Below are positions 44,748-52,080 of a stretch of 64,000 nucleotides of DNA, one piece after another; position 1 is the stretch's first letter; the number at the start of each line of letters is the position of its first letter. The translations under genes were made by a program, and so were the position numbers. The notes under the pieces were generated by a model. It was given only the letters and a program-made list of their open reading frames with translations, ran no database searches and had not been told where the DNA came from. The stretch spans positions 349,072-413,071 of the forward strand of contig NZ_CABPSL010000002.1 in assembly GCF_902459665.1 (NCBI RefSeq), read 5' to 3'. Origin of the DNA: Pandoraea cepalis. Lineage in GTDB: Bacteria > Pseudomonadota > Gammaproteobacteria > Burkholderiales > Burkholderiaceae.

Positions 44748-45916
44748 GCGAGGCGAACGCGATGCAGAATCCGTATCTCGACGACGATCTCGTTGCGCTG
44801 GCCGAGCACACGCGGCGATTCGCCCAGGCGCGAGTCGCCCCCGGCTTTCTCGAGCGTGACAAAACACGCGTGCTCGATCGCACGCTCATGCGCGAGATGG
44901 GGGAACTTGGCCTGATCGCGCCGGAGCTGCCGGAAGCCTTCGGTGGGCAGGGCATGGGGCGTCTCGCGGCGGGCGTGATACACGAAGCAATTGCGCGCGC
45001 GGACCTGAGCCTGTCGTATGTCAATCTGCTGGCCTCGCTCAATGGCCAGATTCTCGCGGCGCATGGGCAGCCTGAAGTCGTTTTGCCTTGGCTGCGCAAG
45101 CTCACGCGCGGCGAGACGTTGCTCGCGATCGCACTCACCGAGCCGCGCGGCGGGTCGGACGCCGCCAACTTGCGCATGCGGGCCGAATTCGACGGGACAC
45201 ATTACGTGCTCAACGGAGAAAAGACCTCTATCTCCGCCGCCGATCAGGCCGACGCCGCCGTTGTGTTCGCGCGCACAGGCGACGTGGCGTCGGGGGCACG
45301 TGGCATCTCGGCGTTCCTCGTGCCGCTCGACTTGCCGGGTATCACTCGGCAACGCTTCGATTGCCATGGGCAGCGTGCCATCGGCCGCGGCTCGCTGTTC
45401 TTCGAGAACGTGAAGATCCCGGTCGACCACGTACTGGGCGCGCCGGGCGAGGGCTTCGTGCAAGTGATGCAGGGCTTCGACTTCTCGCGCGCGCTCATCG
45501 GCTTGCAGGTGCTGGCCGTCGCCCGCGCCTCACTCGACGAGACTTGGGAATACGTGGCCCAGCGCGAAGCGTTCGGCAAACCGCTGTCGGCGTTTCAGGG
45601 CGTCTCGCATCCGCTGGCGGATTTCGACACGCAGGTCGAAGCGGCGCGTCTGCTCTGTCTTCAAACGCTGTGGCTCAAGGACCGCGGCCTGCCGCACAGC
45701 GCCGAGGCGGCCATGTGCAAATGGTGGGGGCCGAAGCTCGCTTACGACGTCATCCATCAATGCCTGCTGATGTTCGGCCATGGCGGTTACGACCGGGGCG
45801 TGATGGAGCAGCGATTGCGCGACGTGCTCGGTTTCCAGATCGGTGACGGCACCGCGCAGATCATGAAGACGATCATCGCGCGCACGCGCGCCGGCCGGCA
45901 GGCAGTGCCGGTTTGA
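44744..45916 (+). CDS. aliB: Cyclohexanecarboxyl-CoA dehydrogenase (AliB-like)
   Basis: 390 residues, acyl-CoA dehydrogenase fold (N-domain 1-120, TEPRGGSDAANL FAD loop, C-domain from about 230). At the position where most family members carry the catalytic glutamate in an EGT motif, this protein has D368 in FQIGDGTAQIMK. AliB/CHCoA dehydrogenases convert cyclohexanecarboxyl-CoA to the 1-ene. It overlaps badI (ATGA) and is followed by the ligase. A further start ATG at 44762 exists; the overlap favours 44744. Confidence 0.87.
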   Translation: MSEANAMQNPYLDDDLVALAEHTRRFAQARVAPGFLERDKTRVLDRTLMREMGELGLIAPELPEAFGGQGMGRLAAGVIHEAIARADLSLSYVNLLASLNGQILAAHGQPEVVLPWLRKLTRGETLLAIALTEPRGGSDAANLRMRAEFDGTHYVLNGEKTSISAADQADAAVVFARTGDVASGARGISAFLVPLDLPGITRQRFDCHGQRAIGRGSLFFENVKIPVDHVLGAPGEGFVQVMQGFDFSRALIGLQVLAVARASLDETWEYVAQREAFGKPLSAFQGVSHPLADFDTQVEAARLLCLQTLWLKDRGLPHSAEAAMCKWWGPKLAYDVIHQCLLMFGHGGYDRGVMEQRLRDVLGFQIGDGTAQIMKTIIARTRAGRQAVPV

Positions 45917-45963
45917 CCGGCCGGCGGCTGGATGACATCCGCGACAGCATAGGAGACGATGCG

Positions 45964-47607
45964 ATGGAGTTCGATGCGGTATTGCTTCCCCCTCGACGTG
46001 AGCACAGTGTGGCGCGCGGCTGGTGGCCCGAGCGCACAATCAACGACGCGCTCGACGCGGCGCTCGCGGCATGGCCCGACAAGGTGGCACTCACGGCGGT
46101 CTCGACGGCCACCGGGCAGACCACGCAACTGACCTACGCCGCGCTCGCCGATGCGGCGGAGCGTCTCGCGCTGGGCCTGTTGCGACGTGGCGTCGGACGC
46201 GGCGACGTGGTCGCGTGCCAACTGCCCAACGGCTGGCCGTTCGCGGTGACCTACCTGGCCTGCGCCCGTATCGGCGCGGTGCTCAATCCCCTCATGCACA
46301 TCTTCCGCGAGCGCGAGCTGTCCTTCATGCTGCGCCATGGCGAGGCGAAAGTGTTCATCGTGCCGCAGCAGTTTCGCGGCTTTGATCACGCGGCGATGGC
46401 GCGCGCGTTGCAGCACGAGCTTGACGCGCTCCGGCATGTGATCGTCGTCGGGGAGGCTGCCGCAGAGGAGAGTTTCGACGCCGTGCTCATGGCAGGCGAA
46501 CCTGCGGCGACCGACGCGGAGCGCGCGCAGATGCAGGCGTCCCGCGCGCGTCCGGACGACGTCATGCAATTGATGTACACGTCCGGCACCACGGGCGAGC
46601 CGAAGGGTGTGATGCACAGTGCGAACACCACGTTCTCGAACATCGACGCTTACGCGCAGCGCATGCGCCTCGGTCGCGACGACGTGATTCTGATGGGCTC
46701 GCCGCTCGCGCACCAGACCGGCTTCATGTACGGCCTGATGATGCCCATCATGCTCGGCGCGAGTGCGGTCATGCTCGACGTGTGGGACCCGTCGAATGCC
46801 GTGCGTCTGATCCAGGCGCACGGGGTGACATTCACGATGGCGTCCACCCCGTTTCTCACCGATCTGACCAAGACGGTGGCGGCTGGCGGCGAGACTGTGC
46901 CGAGCTTGCGCGCGTTCCTGTGCGCGGGGGCACCCATTCCCGGCCCGGTGGTCGAGCAGGCGCGCAAGGTACTCGGCGCGAAAATCGTGTCGGCGTGGGG
47001 CATGACCGAGAACGGCGCCGTGACGCTAACACGCCTGGAAGACGACGACACGCGCGCCTCCACGACGGACGGTTGTCCGCTGCCGGGTGTCGAGCTACGC
47101 GTGGTCGACGTGGACGATCATGACCTGCCCACAGGCGAAACCGGCCGTTTGCTCGTGCGCTCGTGTTCGAATTTCGGCGGCTATCTCAAGCGCGCGCAAT
47201 GGAACGGCACCGACACCGCCGGGTGGTTCGACACGGGCGATATGGCGTGGCTCGACGCCACAGGCTACGTGCGCATCGCCGGTCGCAGCAAGGACGTGAT
47301 CATTCGGGGAGGCGAGAATATCCCCGTCGTCGAAATCGAGGCGCTGCTGTACCGCCATCCGGCGGTCGCGACAGTGGCCATCGTGGCCTATCCGGACGAG
47401 CGGCTCGGCGAACGCGCGTGTGCGGTGGTGGTGCCGCGCCCCGGGCAGTCGATCGATCTGCCCGCGCTCACCGCCTTTCTGGCGTCGCACAAGGTCGCCC
47501 GGCAGTATTGGCCGGAACGGCTCGAAGTGCGCGAGGCGCTGCCGACCACCCCCACGGGTAAGATACAGAAATTCAAATTGCGCGAGATGCTGCAGACGGG
47601 CGAGTGA
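45964..47607 (+). CDS. aliA: Cyclohexanecarboxylate-CoA ligase (AliA-like)
   Basis: 547 residues from ATG 45964 (AGGAGACG upstream). ANL family: P-loop LMYTSGTTGEPKGVM (about residue 200), AWGMTENGAVT, GWFDTGDMAWLD and the C-terminal TTPTGKIQKFKLREM lysine. Position after badHI-aliB makes it the activator of cyclohexanecarboxylate to its CoA thioester, the entry step. It is the second acyl-CoA ligase in the window, distinct from the one at 3832. Confidence 0.9.
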   Translation: MEFDAVLLPPRREHSVARGWWPERTINDALDAALAAWPDKVALTAVSTATGQTTQLTYAALADAAERLALGLLRRGVGRGDVVACQLPNGWPFAVTYLACARIGAVLNPLMHIFRERELSFMLRHGEAKVFIVPQQFRGFDHAAMARALQHELDALRHVIVVGEAAAEESFDAVLMAGEPAATDAERAQMQASRARPDDVMQLMYTSGTTGEPKGVMHSANTTFSNIDAYAQRMRLGRDDVILMGSPLAHQTGFMYGLMMPIMLGASAVMLDVWDPSNAVRLIQAHGVTFTMASTPFLTDLTKTVAAGGETVPSLRAFLCAGAPIPGPVVEQARKVLGAKIVSAWGMTENGAVTLTRLEDDDTRASTTDGCPLPGVELRVVDVDDHDLPTGETGRLLVRSCSNFGGYLKRAQWNGTDTAGWFDTGDMAWLDATGYVRIAGRSKDVIIRGGENIPVVEIEALLYRHPAVATVAIVAYPDERLGERACAVVVPRPGQSIDLPALTAFLASHKVARQYWPERLEVREALPTTPTGKIQKFKLREMLQTGE

Positions 47608-47649
47608 AAGCCCGCACGCGGCGCGGCGTACTTCAAGGATGAAAGGTCG

Positions 47650-48819
47650 ATGACATCGAAGGGACTGGATAGCGAATCGTTCGAGCTGTTGCTCGCCGCA
47701 GTGCAACGTTTCATTCGCGAGCGGCTGGTGCCGGCCGAGAACGACGTGGAAGAGCACGACGACGTGCCGGCCACGCTCGTCAATGAGATGAAGGAGATGG
47801 GCCTGTTCGGCCTGTCGATTCCCGAGGCATTCGGCGGCATCGGCTTGTCGATGACGCAGGAAGTGCGCGTGGCCTATGAGTTCGGGCAGACGTCGCTGGC
47901 ATTTCGCTCGGTGTTCGGCACCAACGTGGGCATCGGCTCACAGGGCATCCTGATGGACGGTACCGAAGCGCAAAAGCGCGACCTGCTGCCGCGCGTGGCG
48001 AGTGGGGACCTGATCATGTCGTTCGCGCTCACGGAGCCGGACGCGGGATCGGACCCGGCCGCGCTCAAGACACGGGCCGTACTCGACGGCGACACCTATG
48101 TGCTCGATGGCGTGAAGCGCTTCATTACCAACGCACCGCGCGCCGGGGCGTTCACGCTGATGGCGCGCACGGGCGGCGAGGGCGCGGGCGGGATCTCGGC
48201 GTTCATCGTGCCGGCCGACACGCCGGGCCTGTCGCTGGGCAAGCCCGACAAGAAGATGGGGCAGCGCGGAACGAAGACGTGCGACGTCGTGCTGCAAGGC
48301 GCGCGCGTGCCGGCGGCGAACATCATCGGCGGCGAGGCGGGCAAGGGCTTCAAGACGGCGATGAAGGTCCTCGACCGTGGGCGCTTGCACGTGGCGGCGC
48401 TGGCGTGCGGCATGGCGCAGCGAATTCTCGACGAGTCCGTGGCCTATGCACGCGAACGCAAGCAATTCGGGCAGCGCATCGGCGACTTCCAGCTCGTGCA
48501 GGCGATGCTCGCCGACAGTCAGGCGGAACTGTACGCCGGATGGTCGATGGTGCAGGACTGTGCCCTGCGTTACGACGCGAAGCCCGAAGGCAAACGCGAC
48601 GCCGACGTCAGCACGCGGGCCTCGTGCGCCAAGCTGTTCTGCACCGAGATGGTTGGGCGCGTGGCCGATCGTGGCGTGCAGGTGCACGGCGGCGCGGGCT
48701 ACATCAACGAATACAAGGTCGAGCGCTTCTATCGCGACGTGCGACTGCTCCGTCTCTATGAAGGCACCACGCAAATTCAACAACTGATCATTGGGCGCGC
48801 CCTGATGCAGGACGATTGA
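47650..48819 (+). CDS. Acyl-CoA dehydrogenase (BadJ-like)
   Basis: 389 residues, acyl-CoA dehydrogenase. FALTEPDAGSDPAALKTRAVLDG is the FAD region, and LRLYEGTTQIQQLIIGRAL carries the normal catalytic glutamate E371, unlike the AliB-like neighbour. HGGAGYINEYKVERFYRDVRLL precedes it. It could dehydrogenate cyclohexenecarboxyl-CoA, pimeloyl-CoA or another acyl-CoA; R. palustris has BadJ in a similar place. It is 42 bp after the ligase and ends the operon. Confidence 0.85.
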   Translation: MTSKGLDSESFELLLAAVQRFIRERLVPAENDVEEHDDVPATLVNEMKEMGLFGLSIPEAFGGIGLSMTQEVRVAYEFGQTSLAFRSVFGTNVGIGSQGILMDGTEAQKRDLLPRVASGDLIMSFALTEPDAGSDPAALKTRAVLDGDTYVLDGVKRFITNAPRAGAFTLMARTGGEGAGGISAFIVPADTPGLSLGKPDKKMGQRGTKTCDVVLQGARVPAANIIGGEAGKGFKTAMKVLDRGRLHVAALACGMAQRILDESVAYARERKQFGQRIGDFQLVQAMLADSQAELYAGWSMVQDCALRYDAKPEGKRDADVSTRASCAKLFCTEMVGRVADRGVQVHGGAGYINEYKVERFYRDVRLLRLYEGTTQIQQLIIGRALMQDD

Positions 48820-48825
48820 GGTCGC

Positions 48826-48845
48826 GCGCACCGCTGGCGGTGCGC
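48826..48845 (+). terminator. Hairpin after the bad/ali operon
   Basis: GCGCACC-N6-GGTGCGC, extendable to GCGCACCGC/GCGGTGCGC with a two-base loop, 6 bp after the last stop. There is no U-tract. It may be a 3'-end stabiliser. Confidence 0.45.
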
Positions 48846-48902
48846 CGACTCGTACACGCGGCGCATCATGCTGGTGCGCGTGATGTCAGGGCCGCACCGC
48901 CT

Positions 48903-48919
48903 TGCACTGCTGCGGTGCA
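48903..48919. promoter_or_regulatory. NtrC-type enhancer site for nirB
   Basis: TGCACTGCTGCGGTGCA matches the NtrC consensus TGCAC-N7-GTGCA, with near-perfect dyad symmetry. It lies about 105 bp upstream of the sigma-54 -24 element at 49011. This links the nitrate assimilation operon to nitrogen limitation. Confidence 0.75.
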
Positions 48920-49010
48920 ACAGATTCCACTCGATTTTCGGGCATTTCCCATAGACAAACCACCTGTTCTGCGTTGACCAGCAACGCTTTGTCGAACTTT
49001 CTGCGTCACT

Positions 49011-49025
49011 TGGCATGCTTGTTGC
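49011..49025 (+). promoter_or_regulatory. sigma-54 promoter of the nirBD-nasA operon
   Basis: TGGCATGCTTGTTGC has GG and GC 10 bp apart. Transcription would begin near 49037, leaving a leader of about 160 nt before nirB. The 378-bp gap 48820-49197 holds this promoter, the NtrC site, and the leader hairpins. Confidence 0.8.
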
Positions 49026-49038
49026 ATTAGTGTGTGTG

Positions 49039-49106
49039 CCAGCGGCAAAGACGTCGCCGGCCATGAATTCCGGTACGGCGTCAGGCGAGAGCGCCTGCGA
49101 CGTACC
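49039..49106 (+). promoter_or_regulatory. ANTAR-target tandem hairpins in the nirB leader
   Basis: Hairpin 1: GCGGC (49042-49046) pairs with GTCGC (49053-49057) around hexaloop AAAGAC, which has A at loop position 1 and G at position 4, the hallmark of RNAs bound by ANTAR proteins. CC/GG pairs extend it to 49039-49060 across one mismatch. Hairpin 2: CAGGCG-AGAG-CGCCTG (49082-49097) on an outer GGTACG/CGTACC stem (49072-49106); its loop is A..G but four bases long. NasT, encoded downstream, is the expected ligand. Confidence 0.65.
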
Positions 49107-49114
49107 CACAGGAC

Positions 49115-49162
49115 AACGGCGTCCCTCCGTGCTTCGGCACGGTCGGACGCCGTTTTGTTTTT
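49115..49162 (+). terminator. Leader terminator (attenuator) before nirB
   Basis: A very stable hairpin: AACGGCGTCC pairs with GGACGCCGTT, and inside it CCGTGC-TTCG-GCACGG, sixteen base pairs with a UUCG tetraloop. TTTTGTTTTT follows. It ends 35 bp before the nirB ATG and after the sigma-54 promoter, so it must be overcome for expression, as in NasR/NasT-controlled nas operons. Confidence 0.88.
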
Positions 49163-49197
49163 CGGGCGCTGCAAGCGCTGCAACAGGAGAAGACAGC

Positions 49198-51657
49198 ATG
49201 CGCAAACCTCGTCTGGTCGTCATCGGCAACGGCATGGCCGGCATCCGCACGCTCGAAGAGCTGCTGGAAATCGCACCGCATCAGTACGACATCACCGTAT
49301 TCGGTGCCGAGCCGCATCCGAACTACAACCGGATCCTGCTCTCGCCGGTGCTCGCCGGCGAGCAGTCGTTCGCCGACATCGTGCTCAATCCGCTCGACTG
49401 GTATGCCGAGAAGGGCATCACGTTGCATCTGGGCAAGGAAGTCACGCAGATCGATCGACCGCGCCGTGTCGTGCGTTGCGCCGACGGCACCGAGGCGCCG
49501 TACGACCGTCTGTTGATCGCCACCGGCTCCAGCCCGTTCATTCTGCCGGTGCCCGGCAAGGATCTCGATGGCGTGATCAGCTATCGCGACATTCGCGATA
49601 CCGAGATCATGATCGAGACGGCGAGCATGAAGCGTCATGCGGTTGTGATCGGCGGCGGTCTGCTCGGCCTGGAGGCGGCCAACGGTCTCAAGCTGCGCGG
49701 CATGGACGTGACCGTCGTGCATCTGGCCGAGACGCTGCTCGAGCGCCAACTCGACAGTACGGCGGGCAAGCTGCTGCAACAATCGCTCGAAGCGCGCGGT
49801 CTCGCGTTCCGACTGTCGCATCAAACGGCAGCGATTCTCGACGACGGCAACGGCAGCGTGCGGGCCGTGAAGTTCAGCAACGGCGAAGAAATCGACGCGG
49901 ACCTCGTGGTGATGGCCGCAGGAATTCGGCCGAATACGACGCTGGCCGAAGCGGCCGGTCTGTATTGCGCCCGTGGCATTGTCGTGTCCGACACGCTGCA
50001 AACCTACGATCCGCGCATCTACGCGGTGGGCGAATGCGTGAGCCATCGCGGCGTAGCCTACGGTCTCGTGGCCCCGCTGTTCGAGCAGGCCAAGGTCTGC
50101 GCCAACCACCTCGCGCTCATGGGCATCGGCAGCTATCGCGGCTCGGTGCTGTCGACGAAGCTCAAGGTCACGGGCATCGACCTGTTTTCGGCGGGCGACT
50201 TTCTCGGCGGCGAAGGCACCGAGGAGATCGTGTTGTCCGATCCCGCGAGCGGCGTCTACAAGAAGCTGGTGATTCGCGACGACAAGCTCGTCGGCGCGTG
50301 CCTGTATGGCGACACGGCTGACGGCGCCTGGTACTTCAAGCTGTTGCGCGACGGGCGTGCGCTGGGCGAGTTGCGCAGCAGCATCATGTTCGGCGAGTCG
50401 AGTGTGGGCGACGTCGGCACGCAAGGGCAGAACCGCGCGTCGGCCATGTCCGATACCGATGAAGTGTGCGGCTGCAACGGCGTGTGCAAGGGCACGATCG
50501 TCAAGGCGATCACCGAGAAGGGCTTGTTCACGCTCGATGAGGTCAAGAAGCATACGAAGGCTGCCAGCTCGTGCGGTTCGTGCGCCGGGCTGTGCGAACA
50601 GATCCTGATGAGCACGCTGGGCTCGACCTACGACGCGACACCGAAGGAGAAGGCGGTGTGCGGTTGCACGGATCTGTCGCACGCCGACGTGCGTCGCGCG
50701 GTGCGTGAGCATCACCTTACGTCCCACCGTGCCGCCTTCGACTTCCTCGAATGGCGCACGCCCAACGGGTGCGCCACGTGCCGTCCCGCGCTGAACTACT
50801 ACATGCTCAGCACGTGGCCGAAGGAAGCCGTGGACGATCCGCAAAGCCGCTTCGTCAACGAGCGCGTGCACGCCAACATCCAGAAGGACAACACGTTCTC
50901 CGTCATCCCGCAGATGAAGGGCGGCGTGACGAACCCGAGCGAGCTGCGCCGCATCGCCGACGTGGCGGACAAGTACCAGATTCCGATGGTCAAGGTCACG
51001 GGCGGTCAGCGTATCGATTTGCTCGGCGTGAAGAAGGAAGATCTCGTGAGCGTCTGGCGCGACCTCGGTATGCCGTCGGGACACGCCTACGGCAAGTCGA
51101 TCCGCACTGTGAAGACGTGCGTGGGCAGCGAATTCTGCCGCTTCGGCACGCAGAACAGCACGCAGATGGGCATTGATCTGGAGACCATGCTCGCGAACAT
51201 GTGGTCGCCCCACAAGGTCAAGCTGGCCGTGTCCGGCTGCCCGCGCAATTGCGCCGAGGCCGGGATCAAGGACGTGGGCGTGATCGCGGTCGACTCGGGG
51301 TGGGAGCTGTATGTCGGCGGCAACGGCGGCATCAAGACCGAAGTCGCGCAGTTCCTCGTCAAGGTGAAGACCGCCGACGAGGTCAAGGAGTACACGGGCG
51401 CGTTTCTCCAGCTCTATCGCGAGGAAGCCTATTACCTCGACCGCACGGTGCATTACCTCGACCGGGTGGGCCTCGACTACGTGAAGCAACGCGTGGTGAA
51501 CGATGCCGCCAATCGTCGCGCGCTGTACGAACGGCTGCTCTTCTCGCTCGATGGCCTGCCCGACCCGTGGCAAGCGCGCATTAACGGGGCGCAAGCCAAT
51601 GAATACCGTCCGCTGACCTCGACCGTGCCGGTGAGCGTCGAGCCCGCGACTGCCTGA
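49198..51657 (+). CDS. nirB: Assimilatory nitrite reductase large subunit
   Basis: 819 residues from ATG 49198 (RKPRLVVIGNGMAG). The FAD/NAD(P)H part (1-400, VIGGGLLGLEAANG) is followed by two BFD-like [2Fe-2S] units (CGCNGVCKG...SSCGSCAGLCEQI; CGCTDL...GCATCRP). The sirohaem/[4Fe-4S] part has TCVGSEFCRFGTQNSTQMG (C641) and SGCPRNCAEAG (C681). It reduces nitrite to ammonium with NAD(P)H in the cytosol. First gene of the nitrate operon behind an attenuator. An upstream in-frame start at 49015 would lie in the sigma-54 promoter. Confidence 0.96.
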   Translation: MRKPRLVVIGNGMAGIRTLEELLEIAPHQYDITVFGAEPHPNYNRILLSPVLAGEQSFADIVLNPLDWYAEKGITLHLGKEVTQIDRPRRVVRCADGTEAPYDRLLIATGSSPFILPVPGKDLDGVISYRDIRDTEIMIETASMKRHAVVIGGGLLGLEAANGLKLRGMDVTVVHLAETLLERQLDSTAGKLLQQSLEARGLAFRLSHQTAAILDDGNGSVRAVKFSNGEEIDADLVVMAAGIRPNTTLAEAAGLYCARGIVVSDTLQTYDPRIYAVGECVSHRGVAYGLVAPLFEQAKVCANHLALMGIGSYRGSVLSTKLKVTGIDLFSAGDFLGGEGTEEIVLSDPASGVYKKLVIRDDKLVGACLYGDTADGAWYFKLLRDGRALGELRSSIMFGESSVGDVGTQGQNRASAMSDTDEVCGCNGVCKGTIVKAITEKGLFTLDEVKKHTKAASSCGSCAGLCEQILMSTLGSTYDATPKEKAVCGCTDLSHADVRRAVREHHLTSHRAAFDFLEWRTPNGCATCRPALNYYMLSTWPKEAVDDPQSRFVNERVHANIQKDNTFSVIPQMKGGVTNPSELRRIADVADKYQIPMVKVTGGQRIDLLGVKKEDLVSVWRDLGMPSGHAYGKSIRTVKTCVGSEFCRFGTQNSTQMGIDLETMLANMWSPHKVKLAVSGCPRNCAEAGIKDVGVIAVDSGWELYVGGNGGIKTEVAQFLVKVKTADEVKEYTGAFLQLYREEAYYLDRTVHYLDRVGLDYVKQRVVNDAANRRALYERLLFSLDGLPDPWQARINGAQANEYRPLTSTVPVSVEPATA

Positions 51658-51667
51658 GGAGAACACC

Positions 51668-52033
51668 ATGACGCAATCCAAACCGATCTGGCTGCATGTC
51701 TGCGACGTGGACGCGATTCCGCGCCTGGGCACGCGCGTGCTGACCCATCCGAGCGGCGACATCGCCCTTTTTCGCTCAGAGAGCGACAAGGTCTTCGCGC
51801 TGCGCGACAAGTGCCCACACAAGGGCGGTGCGCTCTCGCTGGGCATCGTGCACGGCGAGAAGGTCACGTGCCCGCTGCACGCCTGGAACATTGACCTGAC
51901 GACCGGCGAAGCCTGCGCACCCGATGTGGGCTGTGCAGAGCGCTTCGCCGTGCGGATCGACGCGGGCGAGGTGTATGTGTCGCTCGACGAGGCGATCGGT
52001 ACCGAGGTGAGCGCGGCGACGGCTGCCGCTTGA
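51668..52033 (+). CDS. nirD: Assimilatory nitrite reductase small subunit
   Basis: 121 residues, Rieske-like. CPHKGGALSLGIVHGEKVTCPLHAWNI retains C-x-H and C-x2-H [2Fe-2S] ligands, which are absent in many NirD proteins but present in this type. It is the partner of NirB and lies 10 bp after it. Confidence 0.93.
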   Translation: MTQSKPIWLHVCDVDAIPRLGTRVLTHPSGDIALFRSESDKVFALRDKCPHKGGALSLGIVHGEKVTCPLHAWNIDLTTGEACAPDVGCAERFAVRIDAGEVYVSLDEAIGTEVSAATAAA

Positions 52034-52080
52034 CCCGCTACCCCCGCCCCCCTGACCCCTCGCGATTGCCGGAGCCCCCC

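Noticed and set aside
48826..48845. Second NtrC site
   Set aside because: CGCACC-N6-GGTGCG has the wrong spacing and ends; read as the 3' hairpin of the bad/ali operon.
49015..49197. Upstream extension of nirB
   Set aside because: It would start inside the sigma-54 promoter and translate through the leader hairpins and terminator.
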